From Candidatus Bathyarchaeota archaeon (lineage in GTDB: Archaea; Thermoproteota; Bathyarchaeia; TCS64), in assembly GCA_014729945.1 (NCBI GenBank), contig WJJC01000009.1, positions 1 to 30,584 of the forward strand: a stretch of DNA of 30,584 bases. The letters run 5' to 3'. The notes beneath the pieces are model-generated. The model saw only the letters and a list, made by a program, of their open reading frames with translations. It made no database searches and was not told the origin of the DNA. Shown here piece by piece: positions 13,988-22,528 of this stretch. Both the position numbers and the translations under genes were made by a program. How positions within the stretch are numbered: the first letter of the stretch is position 1; each line of letters starts with the position of its first letter.

Positions 13988-15871
13988 ATGGATTTCTCAG
14001 ACCTAGAAGGGATTGTTACATTAGATGCTTTATTCGGAAAGTCTCCCGAGGCAACTATCATTATTCAGGATGATGTGGTTGTTTACGCTAACCCCGCGGT
14101 AACCACTACGGCGATCGAACTCGATGCTGTTATTGGTAATAGTTATTTGAACCTGATCCCGAAGGAGTACAAGGAAGAAGCAAAAGAGTTGGTTAACAAG
14201 CATCTAGGTGGAGCCAAGTCGACCGAAGTTTTTGAGGTTCCCCTTATTGGACCTAGGGGTGAGACTATTTATTATAGGTATCTTGCTACAGCCATTGATC
14301 TTGGTGGCGAGCCTGCTTTGCTTGTTTTTATTCGTGATAACACAGAAATGCGGGAGATGCGTCAGAAGGTGGATCGGTTGGAGGAGCGTAATAGGGCTGT
14401 GTTGGATGCTATCTCTGATCCTATTAACATTAAGGATAGTGAGAACCAGTTTGTTTGGGTTAATGAGGCTCAGGCAAGGGTTATGGGGGTTGAGTCTGAG
14501 GATGTTATCGGTGAGCGGTGTATGGATCTCGGGTACTGCACTAGGGATTGTGAAACTTGTGAACATCGTCTCTTCTTTGATGATCCCCGGAGTATGGAGG
14601 AGGTTGCTGAAGGCCCAGATGGGAAGTACTGGCATATACGACGAGAGCCTTTAGTCGGGGATAATGGCGAGGTGGAGGCTGTTCTGGAGGTCAGTCGCGA
14701 GGTTACTGACCGTATTTACTACGAGAATAAACTTGAGGCCCTTCACGAGTATGTGCGAAGACTGAATACGGCTTCAAATATTATTGAAGTAGGGGAATAC
14801 ACCCTTGATACAATTGAGGGGGTCCTAGGTTACATTCACACAGGGTTTGGGTTGGTTAAGGAGGATGGTGTGGAGTTCCCGTTGATACGGGATAATGAGG
14901 CTGCGTTCCTTGAGCTCAGTTATCATGATGATTCACCGGTCATAGATGCTGTCAAATCGGGTTCCTTGGTGTGTGTACCTGATTTATCTGAGACATTCAA
15001 GTATCAGCGATTTGTCCCTCACAGTGTCCAATGTTCATGTGAATTGAATGTACCTGTCAGTATCGGTGGGGAGGTTGTAGCGGTTATCAACCTCTGCAGT
15101 CCCAATATAGACGTTTTCAGTGAGGAGGATAAGAGACTTGTCTCTTTGCTGTCTATTCATGTATCCTCTGCCCTGCAGAGAATATACGCCTTGGAGAATA
15201 TGGATAATATTAACGAAGTTATGGCTAAGGAGACTATTGAGGGGATTCAACGCATATCCCGGAAATACGCAGAGGATCTCAGGAAGCCTTTGAAGCGAAT
15301 CCGTGGCGCATCTTATGAATTAAGGCAGAAGGAGATTGAAGAGGATTCCCTAGATGTTATAGATGAAGGGTTAATGGAGGCTCAAATGATTCTTGATGTA
15401 TTGCTTGATCAGACTATGGCTCAGCAGGTTACACGTATACCGCAGGACATCAATGAACTTTTAGATAAAGCACTTATGAGGGTGTATGTTCCAGGTAGTA
15501 TAAGGATTAAGCGGAGATACTTTGATGAGTTTATCGCCCAGTCTGTGGATCCTGTTAAGATTAGGCAAGTCTTCATTAATGTGATCAAGAACGCTGTAGA
15601 TGCTATGCCTGACGGTGGAGTGCTTATTCTAACAACAAGACGGGTAGGGAGGGATACAGAGGTGCATATTAGGGATTCCGGTATAGGTGTACGGGATGAA
15701 GATATGGAAGATCTGTTTAAGCCATTTTACACTACTAAGCCGAAGGGAGTTGGTCTAGGGCTGGCTTATTGTAAAAGGGTGGTAGAGGCACATGGAGGCT
15801 CCATCACTTTGGACTCTGAGCAGGGAGAGGGAACCACCGTTATAATCAGACTTCCAGTTGGAACTAGTTAA
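13988..15871 (+). CDS. PAS-PAS-GAF histidine-kinase-like protein without phospho-acceptor His
   Basis: This soluble 627-residue sensor (no membrane segment) has PAS 1 (about 12-122), PAS 2 (about 130-243), GAF (about 262-402), a dimerisation helix pair (about 412-478) and an HATPase_c domain (about 490-624). The ATPase boxes are intact: N-box NVIKNAVDAM (531-540), G1 DSGIG (563-567), F-box FKPFYTT, G2 GVGLGLA (587-593). At the H-box, where HisKA kinases have HDLRNPL, it reads AEDLRKPL, with Glu at 429. No other His lies in the helix pair. It therefore should not autophosphorylate in the usual way. PAS 2 carries a Cys cluster (C178, C184, C188, C191). The ATG is supported by AAAAGGGAG at 13971-13979. 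No receiver gene is adjacent. Confidence 0.9.
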   Translation: MDFSDLEGIVTLDALFGKSPEATIIIQDDVVVYANPAVTTTAIELDAVIGNSYLNLIPKEYKEEAKELVNKHLGGAKSTEVFEVPLIGPRGETIYYRYLATAIDLGGEPALLVFIRDNTEMREMRQKVDRLEERNRAVLDAISDPINIKDSENQFVWVNEAQARVMGVESEDVIGERCMDLGYCTRDCETCEHRLFFDDPRSMEEVAEGPDGKYWHIRREPLVGDNGEVEAVLEVSREVTDRIYYENKLEALHEYVRRLNTASNIIEVGEYTLDTIEGVLGYIHTGFGLVKEDGVEFPLIRDNEAAFLELSYHDDSPVIDAVKSGSLVCVPDLSETFKYQRFVPHSVQCSCELNVPVSIGGEVVAVINLCSPNIDVFSEEDKRLVSLLSIHVSSALQRIYALENMDNINEVMAKETIEGIQRISRKYAEDLRKPLKRIRGASYELRQKEIEEDSLDVIDEGLMEAQMILDVLLDQTMAQQVTRIPQDINELLDKALMRVYVPGSIRIKRRYFDEFIAQSVDPVKIRQVFINVIKNAVDAMPDGGVLILTTRRVGRDTEVHIRDSGIGVRDEDMEDLFKPFYTTKPKGVGLGLAYCKRVVEAHGGSITLDSEQGEGTTVIIRLPVGTS

Positions 15872-15916
15872 GATATAGTTTGATTAGTGCAAAGACTTTA
15901 TAAAAAATTTAGATCA

Positions 15917-16807
15917 TTATAGTGAGGAACCCTGAATCCGTTTAAGTATCTCGCCTAGGTTCTGCTTTGCCATTACATTATCAATGTAGCCTATTCTCAA
16001 TACAAGGTACACCAGCATCGCTAAGAGAGGTTTCTATCCGAGGAGCAAAAGGATTATTGATAGAATTATTTCTATGCTGAAACGATGCAGATCTGCTCTC
16101 TGGGTAACCTCAAGCAGCTCCCCCGTCATGTTAACCAGATGGTGATGTAGTACAGCCGACACGGGATTACTTCCTGTACGTCTAAACACCCACGTCATGA
16201 GGTAGCTCTGAGGTAGCAGTTGAAGCATATAACTAAAGAACATGGGTGTCAGAAACCCTAAACCGTGTTGCCATGTGCCCTTAATCAGGAATAAGGGGAT
16301 ATGCCAGACGGCCCACATAGTACCAAGGATCAGGGAAGCGGTTAGTGGGGTATATTGTTCAAGCAGCCGGGGTAATGCGTAGGCTCTCCACCCTGTCTCT
16401 TCTATTATGGATACGAGGAAAAGGAAAAACATCCACGGGATTGCAGTGTTTGGGGAAAGATTCATGGTTATATATGGTTCATCTGGGGGTTTGTTGAGAT
16501 AAACGGATAAGATATTGGGTAGTGTCGACACCACTACGATTAAGGTTAAGCTACTTAGGGTTAAGGTCTTAAAGTCTAGCGTGGATTTTAGGAGGGTTAT
16601 TGTTTCTCCCAGACTAGATTCCATATAGGTAAGGTATAGTGCGCTTAGCATGGGGCCTAGGCCGCCGATGTAGAATAGCGCCCCGTAGGGCGTAAAGTTG
16701 TCTTGATTGGATTGTAGAAACAGGATACCCCAGAATGTCCATGAAAAGGCGATGGTGACTGCGAAGAAAGCCCAGGGCGAATCTGGTTTAAGAGACATTA
16801 GAGTCAA
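15917..16807 (-). CDS. CPBP family intramembrane metalloprotease, with in-frame TAG before a further open stretch
   Basis: This membrane protein of the CPBP/Abi (Rce1-like) family cleaves within or near membranes in characterised relatives, for example CaaX processing. The glutamate motif EETGWR (E136, E137, R141), the second motif MWAVWH (H169) and the third block VLHHHLVNM (H221-H223, N226) are all present. The first stop is TAG at 16034-16036, after 257 residues. The same frame then stays open for 38 more codons (beginning KPLLAMLVYLVLRIG) to TAA at 15917-15919. This continuation is hydrophobic then basic, like the end of a last helix plus tail. I annotate to the second stop because the continuation looks native. 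The minimum product ends at 16034. ATG 16807 or ATG 16798 could start it. Confidence 0.8.
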
Positions 16808-16826
16808 AAATGGATAAATAATTATT

Positions 16827-16838
16827 ATAGTTAACTAT
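16827..16838. promoter_or_regulatory. perfect palindrome upstream of the CPBP protease gene
   Basis: ATAGTTAACTAT is an exact 12-base palindrome about 20-30 bases before the CPBP start, next to TATA-like TTATTTATCC on the minus strand. It is a possible operator. Confidence 0.4.
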
Positions 16839-16996
16839 TATTTACTTTTTTTAGATACTACAAAACTACATATTGTGACTATAAGCGAGGAAATAATACT
16901 CCACGGTTATCGACAGTACCAAAGTAAAAAGGAGGTGGGATATTTTTCGAGTCTACGAGGCCATAATAAACCAGCGGTTTGTGCAGGGATTATTCG

Positions 16997-17005
16997 CTAT
17001 ATAAG
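16997..17005 (+). promoter_or_regulatory. TATA box of the DASS transporter remnant
   Basis: CTATATAAG is centred about 27 bases before the ATG at 17029, so the promoter of the truncated gene still looks intact and leaderless. Confidence 0.55.
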
Positions 17006-17028
17006 TTATTATCCTTGAAATTAATTAT

Positions 17029-17250
17029 ATGAACACCATCAAGGATTATGGGAAATTTATTGGATCTTTCCTCATCTCGTTTGCGCTATACTATTTTACA
17101 ACGGGTATCCTAACAACTCAGGAGAGAAAAGGACTTTTTGTTTTAACCTTAGCCGCATCACTGTGGCTAACTCAGCCAATCCCTTTGGCGGCTACTGCGT
17201 TACTTATCCCAGTAGTACAGATGCTTCTTGGGGTCCAAGAACCCATCTAA
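17029..17250 (+). pseudogene. DASS/SLC13 (divalent anion:sodium symporter) N-terminal remnant
   Basis: The 73-codon frame encodes the first two hydrophobic segments of a DASS-family symporter (relatives carry sulfate, citrate or C4-dicarboxylates). The diagnostic stretch LWLTQPIPLAATALLIPV is followed by QMLLGVQEP. Intact proteins are about 450-500 residues, so roughly 85 percent is missing. The family match stops at about GVQEP (17244). The next bases run out of frame into a YcaO C-terminus, and a stop follows at 17248-17250. The TATA box is intact, so a short hydrophobic peptide could still be made. This is best read as the left side of a deletion scar. Confidence 0.8.
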
Positions 17251-17585
17251 GTCCTCAAGTAGGTATGCTTAGAGCATTAACGGAGCTTGTTCAACAAAAG
17301 ATAAGAAAAGGAATAAGGGGACCCATCTCTACAGATAAATTCCTTGAGTGGAGCTGCTACGGTGAGCGGATACCAGACTTTGATGAGTTTAATTATATTG
17401 AACAAGAACTTGAGATTATTATTAGAGATTTAGAAAAAACGGGACACGAGGTAATATATGTTAACCGGACAGATCCGAGAATAGGTATCCCAGTTGTGAG
17501 AGTATTGATCCCAGGGCTAGTAAACTATGGAGCACCATTCAAGTATTCGCTCTTGAACAAGATAATCGAAACATACGCTGCATAG
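17241..17585 (+). pseudogene. YcaO domain protein, C-terminal remnant
   Basis: About 115 codons match the end of a YcaO protein, the ATP-dependent cyclodehydratase/thioamidation family that modifies peptide backbones. The segment starts THLSPQVGMLRALTELVQQ (in intact YcaO: HLxPxxALLRAxTEAxQ), continues through a charged helix (YIEQELEIIIRDLEKTGHEVIYVNRTD, seen as FNYIEQELEI, then HEVIYVNRTD) and ends IGIPVVRVLIPGL, the hallmark C-terminal strand. Intact proteins are about 400 residues, and the ATP-binding N-terminal half is missing. The frame is open further upstream, to 17163, only because it reads the DASS remnant out of frame. There is no independent promoter. Confidence 0.82.
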
Positions 17586-17617
17586 GATGGAAAATAGGGT
17601 TTCGTCGAGTATCTTGG

Positions 17618-17637
17618 AAACCAGGGATTCCTGGTTT
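17618..17637. repeat. perfect hairpin after the YcaO remnant, with a distant competing arm
   Basis: AAACCAGG (17618-17625) and CCTGGTTT (17630-17637) form an eight-base perfect stem with loop GATT. The central AGGGATTCCT (17623-17632) is also exactly inverted at 17697-17706 (AGGAATCCCT), which is followed by a T-run (17708-17714). The set could work as a terminator or be a relic of a mobile-element end. Confidence 0.4.
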
Positions 17638-17762
17638 GTTAGGTTATACTATTATGTTGCCGGTACGTTCCAAATGTTAATTCAAGTTTTTTGGTGAGGA
17701 ATCCCTATTTTTTTAATGTTTTATGACGTGTTAGGTAGAACCTTTGTTCAAGGGCTAGGGTG

Positions 17763-19052
17763 CTAACTGGGTAAAATTAACCCGAAGAGTACCCATGCAA
17801 ATAGTAGGGTCATCACTAGGTTTATGGTTTGTCCAAAGAGGTACAGTTTTAGTGGTTTTCTTCCTTCTATGTTTTTCCCTAGTTCTTTGAATCCTGTTTC
17901 TAATCCTATGCATACGAATGCTATGCTGAAGAAATAGGTTCTGAGGCCTTTGGTTACGTCTAGTATGTTGGATAATGCGGTCTCGCCGATCATAGGGTTG
18001 AGTATAAAGGAGGATATGAGAGACAATATGATGAATCCCAGTATAAACTTGGGGAATCTGTACCAGATATCCAGTGCGCTGGGTCGGGGGGATTCAGGGT
18101 CTCGCTCTATGCGTAGAACCCATATTACGGCTACTATGAAGGCTAGGACACCTATCATCATGTTCTGTATCATCTTGATTACTATGGCGACCTCCATGGC
18201 TTGCGGTCCCAGTAATTCTCCGGCTGCAACCACTGCTCCACTGGAGTCTATTGTGCCGCCAATCCATGCGCCACCAACTAATTGGCTCATGCCCGCTGAT
18301 TTTATCATAAGGGGCATTAACACTAACATAATCACTGTGAAGATCAGGGACATGGAGATAGTTAATGTGAGGTGTCCTTTCTTAGCTTTGGATGCTGCCG
18401 CCATAGCGATGGCGGCTGAAACTCCGCAGACAGAGGTGGCGGAGGCTATTAACAGGGCTAGGGATTTCTCTATATTCCACCTGTTAGCGCCTAGAGAGTA
18501 TGTAGTGTAAAGTACTATAGGGGTGACGCCCCATGCTAGAATAAGTCCATAGAATCCTAGGTTTAGTAGGACGTTGAATAGTATCTCTGCGCCTAGGAGA
18601 ACTAGGCCAGTTTTTATGTATAGTTCTGTCTTTACGGCGTGATTAAGCCAGTCAGGCAGTCCAGCTGTGTTCCGTATCAGTATACCTAGGAGGAGTGACC
18701 AGAATACGTATTCGAATCCGTATGTCTTTAGGGTAGTCTGACTTGCTATTATCTGGGTAAGGAACCCTGTGGCGAATATTATTGTGAAAGCTTTGGCGTA
18801 TTTCCCTGGTTTTCCACCCATATACTTTATGCTTATTGAGAATAGAACCATTATTCCTATCATCAGGGATAATACAATGAGCATGTTATCGGCTGTTATG
18901 GATGACTGAGGGTTGATTACCCACGGTGATGGTCTGGGAGTCTTGAATATGATTCCTGTGTAGGTTAATACGAATAGGGTAATGCCTAACCAGTTTGCCC
19001 ACCAGTCTTCATTTTTCCAAAGAGAACTCCAATCGATTCCTTGCTTTTTCAA
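17763..19052 (-). CDS. YeiH-type (PF03601) putative sulfate exporter family transporter
   Basis: This polytopic membrane protein of about 429 residues belongs to the UPF0324/YeiH family, of which a few members are linked to sulfonate or sulfite-related export. The signature TSVCGVSAAIAMAAA lies mid-protein, followed by GAWIGGTIDSSGAVVAAGELLG and a terminal FSIAFVCIGLETGFKELG stretch. The frame opens at 19112, but the TTG at 19052 (KKQGIDWSSLW) has GAGGT about 12 bases upstream and removes an unlikely basic extension, so it is preferred. A minus-strand TATA-like TATTTAATT lies near 19095. The transported compound is not known. It has no regulator beside it. Confidence 0.85.
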   Translation of the reverse strand: MKKQGIDWSSLWKNEDWWANWLGITLFVLTYTGIIFKTPRPSPWVINPQSSITADNMLIVLSLMIGIMVLFSISIKYMGGKPGKYAKAFTIIFATGFLTQIIASQTTLKTYGFEYVFWSLLLGILIRNTAGLPDWLNHAVKTELYIKTGLVLLGAEILFNVLLNLGFYGLILAWGVTPIVLYTTYSLGANRWNIEKSLALLIASATSVCGVSAAIAMAAASKAKKGHLTLTISMSLIFTVIMLVLMPLMIKSAGMSQLVGGAWIGGTIDSSGAVVAAGELLGPQAMEVAIVIKMIQNMMIGVLAFIVAVIWVLRIERDPESPRPSALDIWYRFPKFILGFIILSLISSFILNPMIGETALSNILDVTKGLRTYFFSIAFVCIGLETGFKELGKNIEGRKPLKLYLFGQTINLVMTLLFAWVLFGLILPS

Positions 19053-19182
19053 CCCGTATATTACCTCGGTTCGGTATAATGATGCTCGGGAACGGTGAAT
19101 TAAATAGAGCACCCCTTTGATTTATGATAAAACCATAAGAGATGAGGCAAAAGCAGAGTAATGTGTTGGAGACCTTGAGGGG

Positions 19183-19683
19183 CTATTCTGGTTTTTTACC
19201 GTATTTCTCCCAGCTAACTATGGATTCCATGCTCTTCCTAGGTTTTGCATCTGGTACACTTTTGGCCTCGCCTACTGTGATGAGTGCGATAGGTCTCAGG
19301 TTATCGGGAACCTCAAGTAATTCTCGCAGCAGGTCTTCCCTCTCTGATTGACCCATCCAGCATGTTCCAAGACCAAGATCCCAAGCAGATAATACCATGT
19401 GTTCTAATGCGATTCCAAGATCGTTTTGACACAAGTGGGGGGAGGTTTCTGTGTCCGCTAGGCCAACGATCATTAATGGGGCTGTTTCTGCCCAGCTTGT
19501 TTTAGCTAGTTTCTTTATCATTTCTTTGTCTTCAACAACGATAAAGTGCCATGGTTGTAGATTTCTAGCGCTGGGGGCGAGGCGCGCTGATTCGAGTATT
19601 TTGTCTATTTTTTCTCTTGGTACGGAGGTCTTTTTGTAGCTTCTTATGCTTCTACGGTTTTTTACTATTTTGTCAAAATCCAT
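19183..19683 (-). CDS. nitroreductase family flavoprotein
   Basis: This 166-residue protein has the FMN-binding nitroreductase fold. RRSIRSYKKTSVPREKIDKILESARLAPSARNLQPWHFIVV is visible as the N-terminal FMN phosphate and isoalloxazine contacts (RRSIRSY, then APSARNLQPW). DLGIALEHMVLSAWDLGLGTCWMG follows mid-protein (ALEHMVLSAWDLGLGTCW), and the C-terminal strand is IALITVGEA. Family members reduce nitro groups, quinones, flavins or halogenated compounds with NAD(P)H. The length is typical of the short archaeal group. It lies upstream of the YeiH-type transporter in the same direction with about 130 bases between, so co-transcription is possible but not certain. The substrate is unknown. Confidence 0.9.
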   Translation of the reverse strand: MDFDKIVKNRRSIRSYKKTSVPREKIDKILESARLAPSARNLQPWHFIVVEDKEMIKKLAKTSWAETAPLMIVGLADTETSPHLCQNDLGIALEHMVLSAWDLGLGTCWMGQSEREDLLRELLEVPDNLRPIALITVGEAKSVPDAKPRKSMESIVSWEKYGKKPE

Positions 19684-19913
19684 TATGTATCAAGTAGTGA
19701 ATCTTGTTCAGTTAATTTAAGGAATCAGTATGTTGATTAACACTGTTTTTCAGTTATGGAATAGGATCTCGGCTTTTCCAAGTTAGGGTTCTTTTGATGA
19801 GTTGATTATGATAGTGATCAGGTTTGTTGAGTAGATGGAAAAGTTTTTTTAACAAGGGTATACCTTTGGAATTCAAACTCATAATTTTTTTATTAATATA
19901 TAATTCAAGACTA

Positions 19914-19925
19914 GAAAGAAAAAAG
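19914..19925 (-). terminator. oligo-T terminator after the secreted repeat protein
   Basis: On the minus strand ACCTTTTTTCTTTCT follows the stop codon at once, a typical archaeal T-rich terminator. Confidence 0.45.
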
Positions 19926-19927
19926 GT

Positions 19928-22528
19928 TTAACGATATTTTAGCCTGCATTCGGCGTAGGGATCAGTGGGTATATCAATGTGTTTCCAGTGGACTGCAGCT
20001 GAGTCATCTTTGTAACCATAGACGTTAGTACTCGTAATGACTGAAAATACGTTAGGGTTTCCATATTCATCAAGATAGATAAATAGACCTTCATCTCTAT
20101 CCGTGCCTCCCAGTAGTTTAGTTCCCTGAAGGACTCCATCATCGCTGATCTTTAGTACCATGATGTCACCTTTTCCAATATAACGGTGGCCGCCAACAGA
20201 GCTCATTGTCAGACCTGTGATGTATACGCTGCCATCATTTCCTATGGCTGAATCCCTGAACCATTGATGCCCGTTATAGGCTATGTAGCGGGTCCATATT
20301 GTGTTCAAGGATTCATCAAGTTTCATCACCAGTATATTCTTTTGATGAGCGTCAACTATTCCGTCACTGGTTTCCGCAAAGTCTGTGTTCCCTGTGAATA
20401 TATAGCCATCACTGGTTTCCTCGATATCCATATAAGAACTATATGGTGACCATGACTTGGCAGCTATGGGTGTTCCATCGGGCTTCATTTTTACTATGAA
20501 TACATAGTCGCCGGTTCCATCTTCGTTAGTAGAGCCCGGTGAGATAGATAGACCGTTTTCTCCTCCTATAGTGAACCCAGGGTTAGTTAATGCAAAACCA
20601 ATGATTATGATATCTCCGTTTTCATCTACCATTATTTTCTTTATTCTTTCACCTATGAGATTCCCCCATGGGTAATGCTTTGTTTCAGGTGATCCGAACA
20701 TCTTGCTCCATAATAAGTCGCCTTCGGGTGAGTATTTTATAACTAGTGCATCCCAGGCGTATGGTGTATATCCTAAGTCTTCTGGTGGTGGCTCGTGGAA
20801 TCCAGAGTAGGTTTCTCCATTAAAGCTTCCACCTATCATTGCGGCTAAGTAGGTGTTTCCTTCATCATCTACCGCTAACTTTTGGAGGGATACGTTTGCA
20901 TCTGGGAAAGTTTGATAGAAAAAGTTAGCGTCGCTGCCATCCTTATTCATCCGGCATATGTACGCATTATAATTTTTATCCCATCCAGTAGTGTAGATAT
21001 TATTATCGTTGACAGCCACAGCCTTACAATATACTGTTTCTCCCTCAGTTTTTACCTCATATCTATTGAAACTTTGGCCTGCGCCTACATGATAGATAAC
21101 GTTTTTTCCGTCTGTACCTACAGGCCAGTATTGACCCGCTATAAAGATCTGGCTACCATCCACAGCGTGATCTTGGTATGATGGTTGGTATTCGCTTTCT
21201 AGTGTATACCAATTTAGGTCCTCGCCCTGCCCTGCAACTGCGGTCACATAGTGGAAGATCTCTCCCTCATAGCTGGTAAAGTATACACTTTCAATTGATT
21301 CACTCCATCCTAGGATTGAACTTAGGCTATTATCTGTAGGTATATCTATACCTCTCCAGTATTCACCATCATAGTGCATCAACTGACTGCTTGTTGGGCT
21401 CGAGTCTCCCACCGCGTAGAGATTGTTTTTACTTGTCCCCCAGATAGCTGAGTAACTGTTCCATCTGTCTAATCCAGTATCATTGAATGACCTCCAGTCA
21501 AAGCCATCATAATGAAGTATGGTTCCGCCTACACCTATGGCGAACATGTCGCTTGGCCCAAGGCCCCAGATATCACGTATAAGGCTGTTTGTGGGGAGCT
21601 CATCGTGTTCGATCCAGTTGTTCCCATCCCATTCGTGAAGGGTTTGATGCCCTGCACTCATTACTAGTATGAATACTGTATCATGGTCATAGACCCAGAC
21701 ATCGCTGATGTACGGGTCATGTGGGCCTCTTAGGCTTGCAGGTGATACTGGGCAGCCTACGTATTCCCATTTGGGGGTCGTGTCGCTGCTGTTGTATTCG
21801 GGGTGACTTGGTGGGAATTTGTAGTAGTGATAGAATACTCCGTCGCCTAGTATCCAGAAGTTTTCATGACTTGTACCGAAGGCTGTGTATAGGTCGGGGC
21901 GATCATAAAGATCCATATTATCGAAGGGTGATTCAAAGTTCTTAATGGAGCCTGTTACGGGGCTGTAGCTTCTGATTACTCCGTTGTCTCCTACGATGTA
22001 TGAGGGCCATGAGCCTAGCATCATCCCGTTAAGTGACATGGATGTGTTTGCGTCTATTTTGGTCCAGAATCCGCTGTCAAGTCTCAGGAGTGATCCATGG
22101 TCGCCTAGGGCGAATATGTCTCCTGCTCCGCTTACAAGGTGGTAACTCTCATAGGGGTTTTCTTCGTTTTTCTCATACTCCATGGGGTTCCATCCGGGGG
22201 TTAACTCGACGTATTCAGGGGGGTTGGGTAAGGGGTCAACATTGCAGTCTATTTGTTCCCATGGTTTGTCCGTCGGTTCCGGGGTTTTTGGTTCATCGGT
22301 TTCAGGGGTTTCAGGGTTATCGGTTTCGCCTGTGTCTGGTGTTGTGTTCCCTGGTTGGTCGTCTGGTGTTTCTGTTCCTCTTGATAAATACTCTTGGATG
22401 TTTGTGCCTATTTCGGATAGTTCTTGTGATGGGTTCTCCATCAGGTCATTCACATCTACTATACCTAGGCCTATTGACGCTGCGGATACTACGACTACTA
22501 GCGATAGTAAAAGGGATATAGCTTTCAT
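19928..22528 (-). CDS. secreted double beta-propeller-like repeat protein with acidic linker
   Basis: This protein of about 866 residues has an N-terminal signal peptide (MKAISLLLSLVVVVSAASIG). A Pro/Thr/Glu/Asp-rich linker (about residues 30-100) follows, which points to a cell-surface or secreted protein. The first half has repeats of the form IWG...DMFAIGVGGTILHYDG..W (about residues 135-440). The second half has SBBP/YVTN-like repeats of the form DALVIKYSPEGDLLWSKMFG, NILVMKLDESLNTIWTRY and DIMVLKISDDGVLQGTKLLGG, with GD or DG turns. Two different propeller types in one chain are predicted. No C-terminal anchor or sorting motif is visible. The start at ATG 22528 is chosen because it opens the signal peptide and a TATA box lies 26 bases upstream. 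Function (binding, adhesion) is unknown. Confidence 0.82.
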   Translation of the reverse strand: MKAISLLLSLVVVVSAASIGLGIVDVNDLMENPSQELSEIGTNIQEYLSRGTETPDDQPGNTTPDTGETDNPETPETDEPKTPEPTDKPWEQIDCNVDPLPNPPEYVELTPGWNPMEYEKNEENPYESYHLVSGAGDIFALGDHGSLLRLDSGFWTKIDANTSMSLNGMMLGSWPSYIVGDNGVIRSYSPVTGSIKNFESPFDNMDLYDRPDLYTAFGTSHENFWILGDGVFYHYYKFPPSHPEYNSSDTTPKWEYVGCPVSPASLRGPHDPYISDVWVYDHDTVFILVMSAGHQTLHEWDGNNWIEHDELPTNSLIRDIWGLGPSDMFAIGVGGTILHYDGFDWRSFNDTGLDRWNSYSAIWGTSKNNLYAVGDSSPTSSQLMHYDGEYWRGIDIPTDNSLSSILGWSESIESVYFTSYEGEIFHYVTAVAGQGEDLNWYTLESEYQPSYQDHAVDGSQIFIAGQYWPVGTDGKNVIYHVGAGQSFNRYEVKTEGETVYCKAVAVNDNNIYTTGWDKNYNAYICRMNKDGSDANFFYQTFPDANVSLQKLAVDDEGNTYLAAMIGGSFNGETYSGFHEPPPEDLGYTPYAWDALVIKYSPEGDLLWSKMFGSPETKHYPWGNLIGERIKKIMVDENGDIIIIGFALTNPGFTIGGENGLSISPGSTNEDGTGDYVFIVKMKPDGTPIAAKSWSPYSSYMDIEETSDGYIFTGNTDFAETSDGIVDAHQKNILVMKLDESLNTIWTRYIAYNGHQWFRDSAIGNDGSVYITGLTMSSVGGHRYIGKGDIMVLKISDDGVLQGTKLLGGTDRDEGLFIYLDEYGNPNVFSVITSTNVYGYKDDSAAVHWKHIDIPTDPYAECRLKYR

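Noticed and set aside
15917..16036. Pyrrolysine insertion at the CPBP TAG
   Set aside because: TAG is used freely as the terminal stop of several neighbouring genes, and no pyl genes are in the window.
16920..17010. Strong GGAGGTGG ribosome-site-like sequence at about 16931 with a short frame behind it
   Set aside because: The frame runs for only about 30 codons with no family features, and the DASS TATA box lies within it.
17163..17240. N-terminal extension of the YcaO remnant frame
   Set aside because: It reads the DASS coding region out of frame; the YcaO similarity starts only at about 17241.
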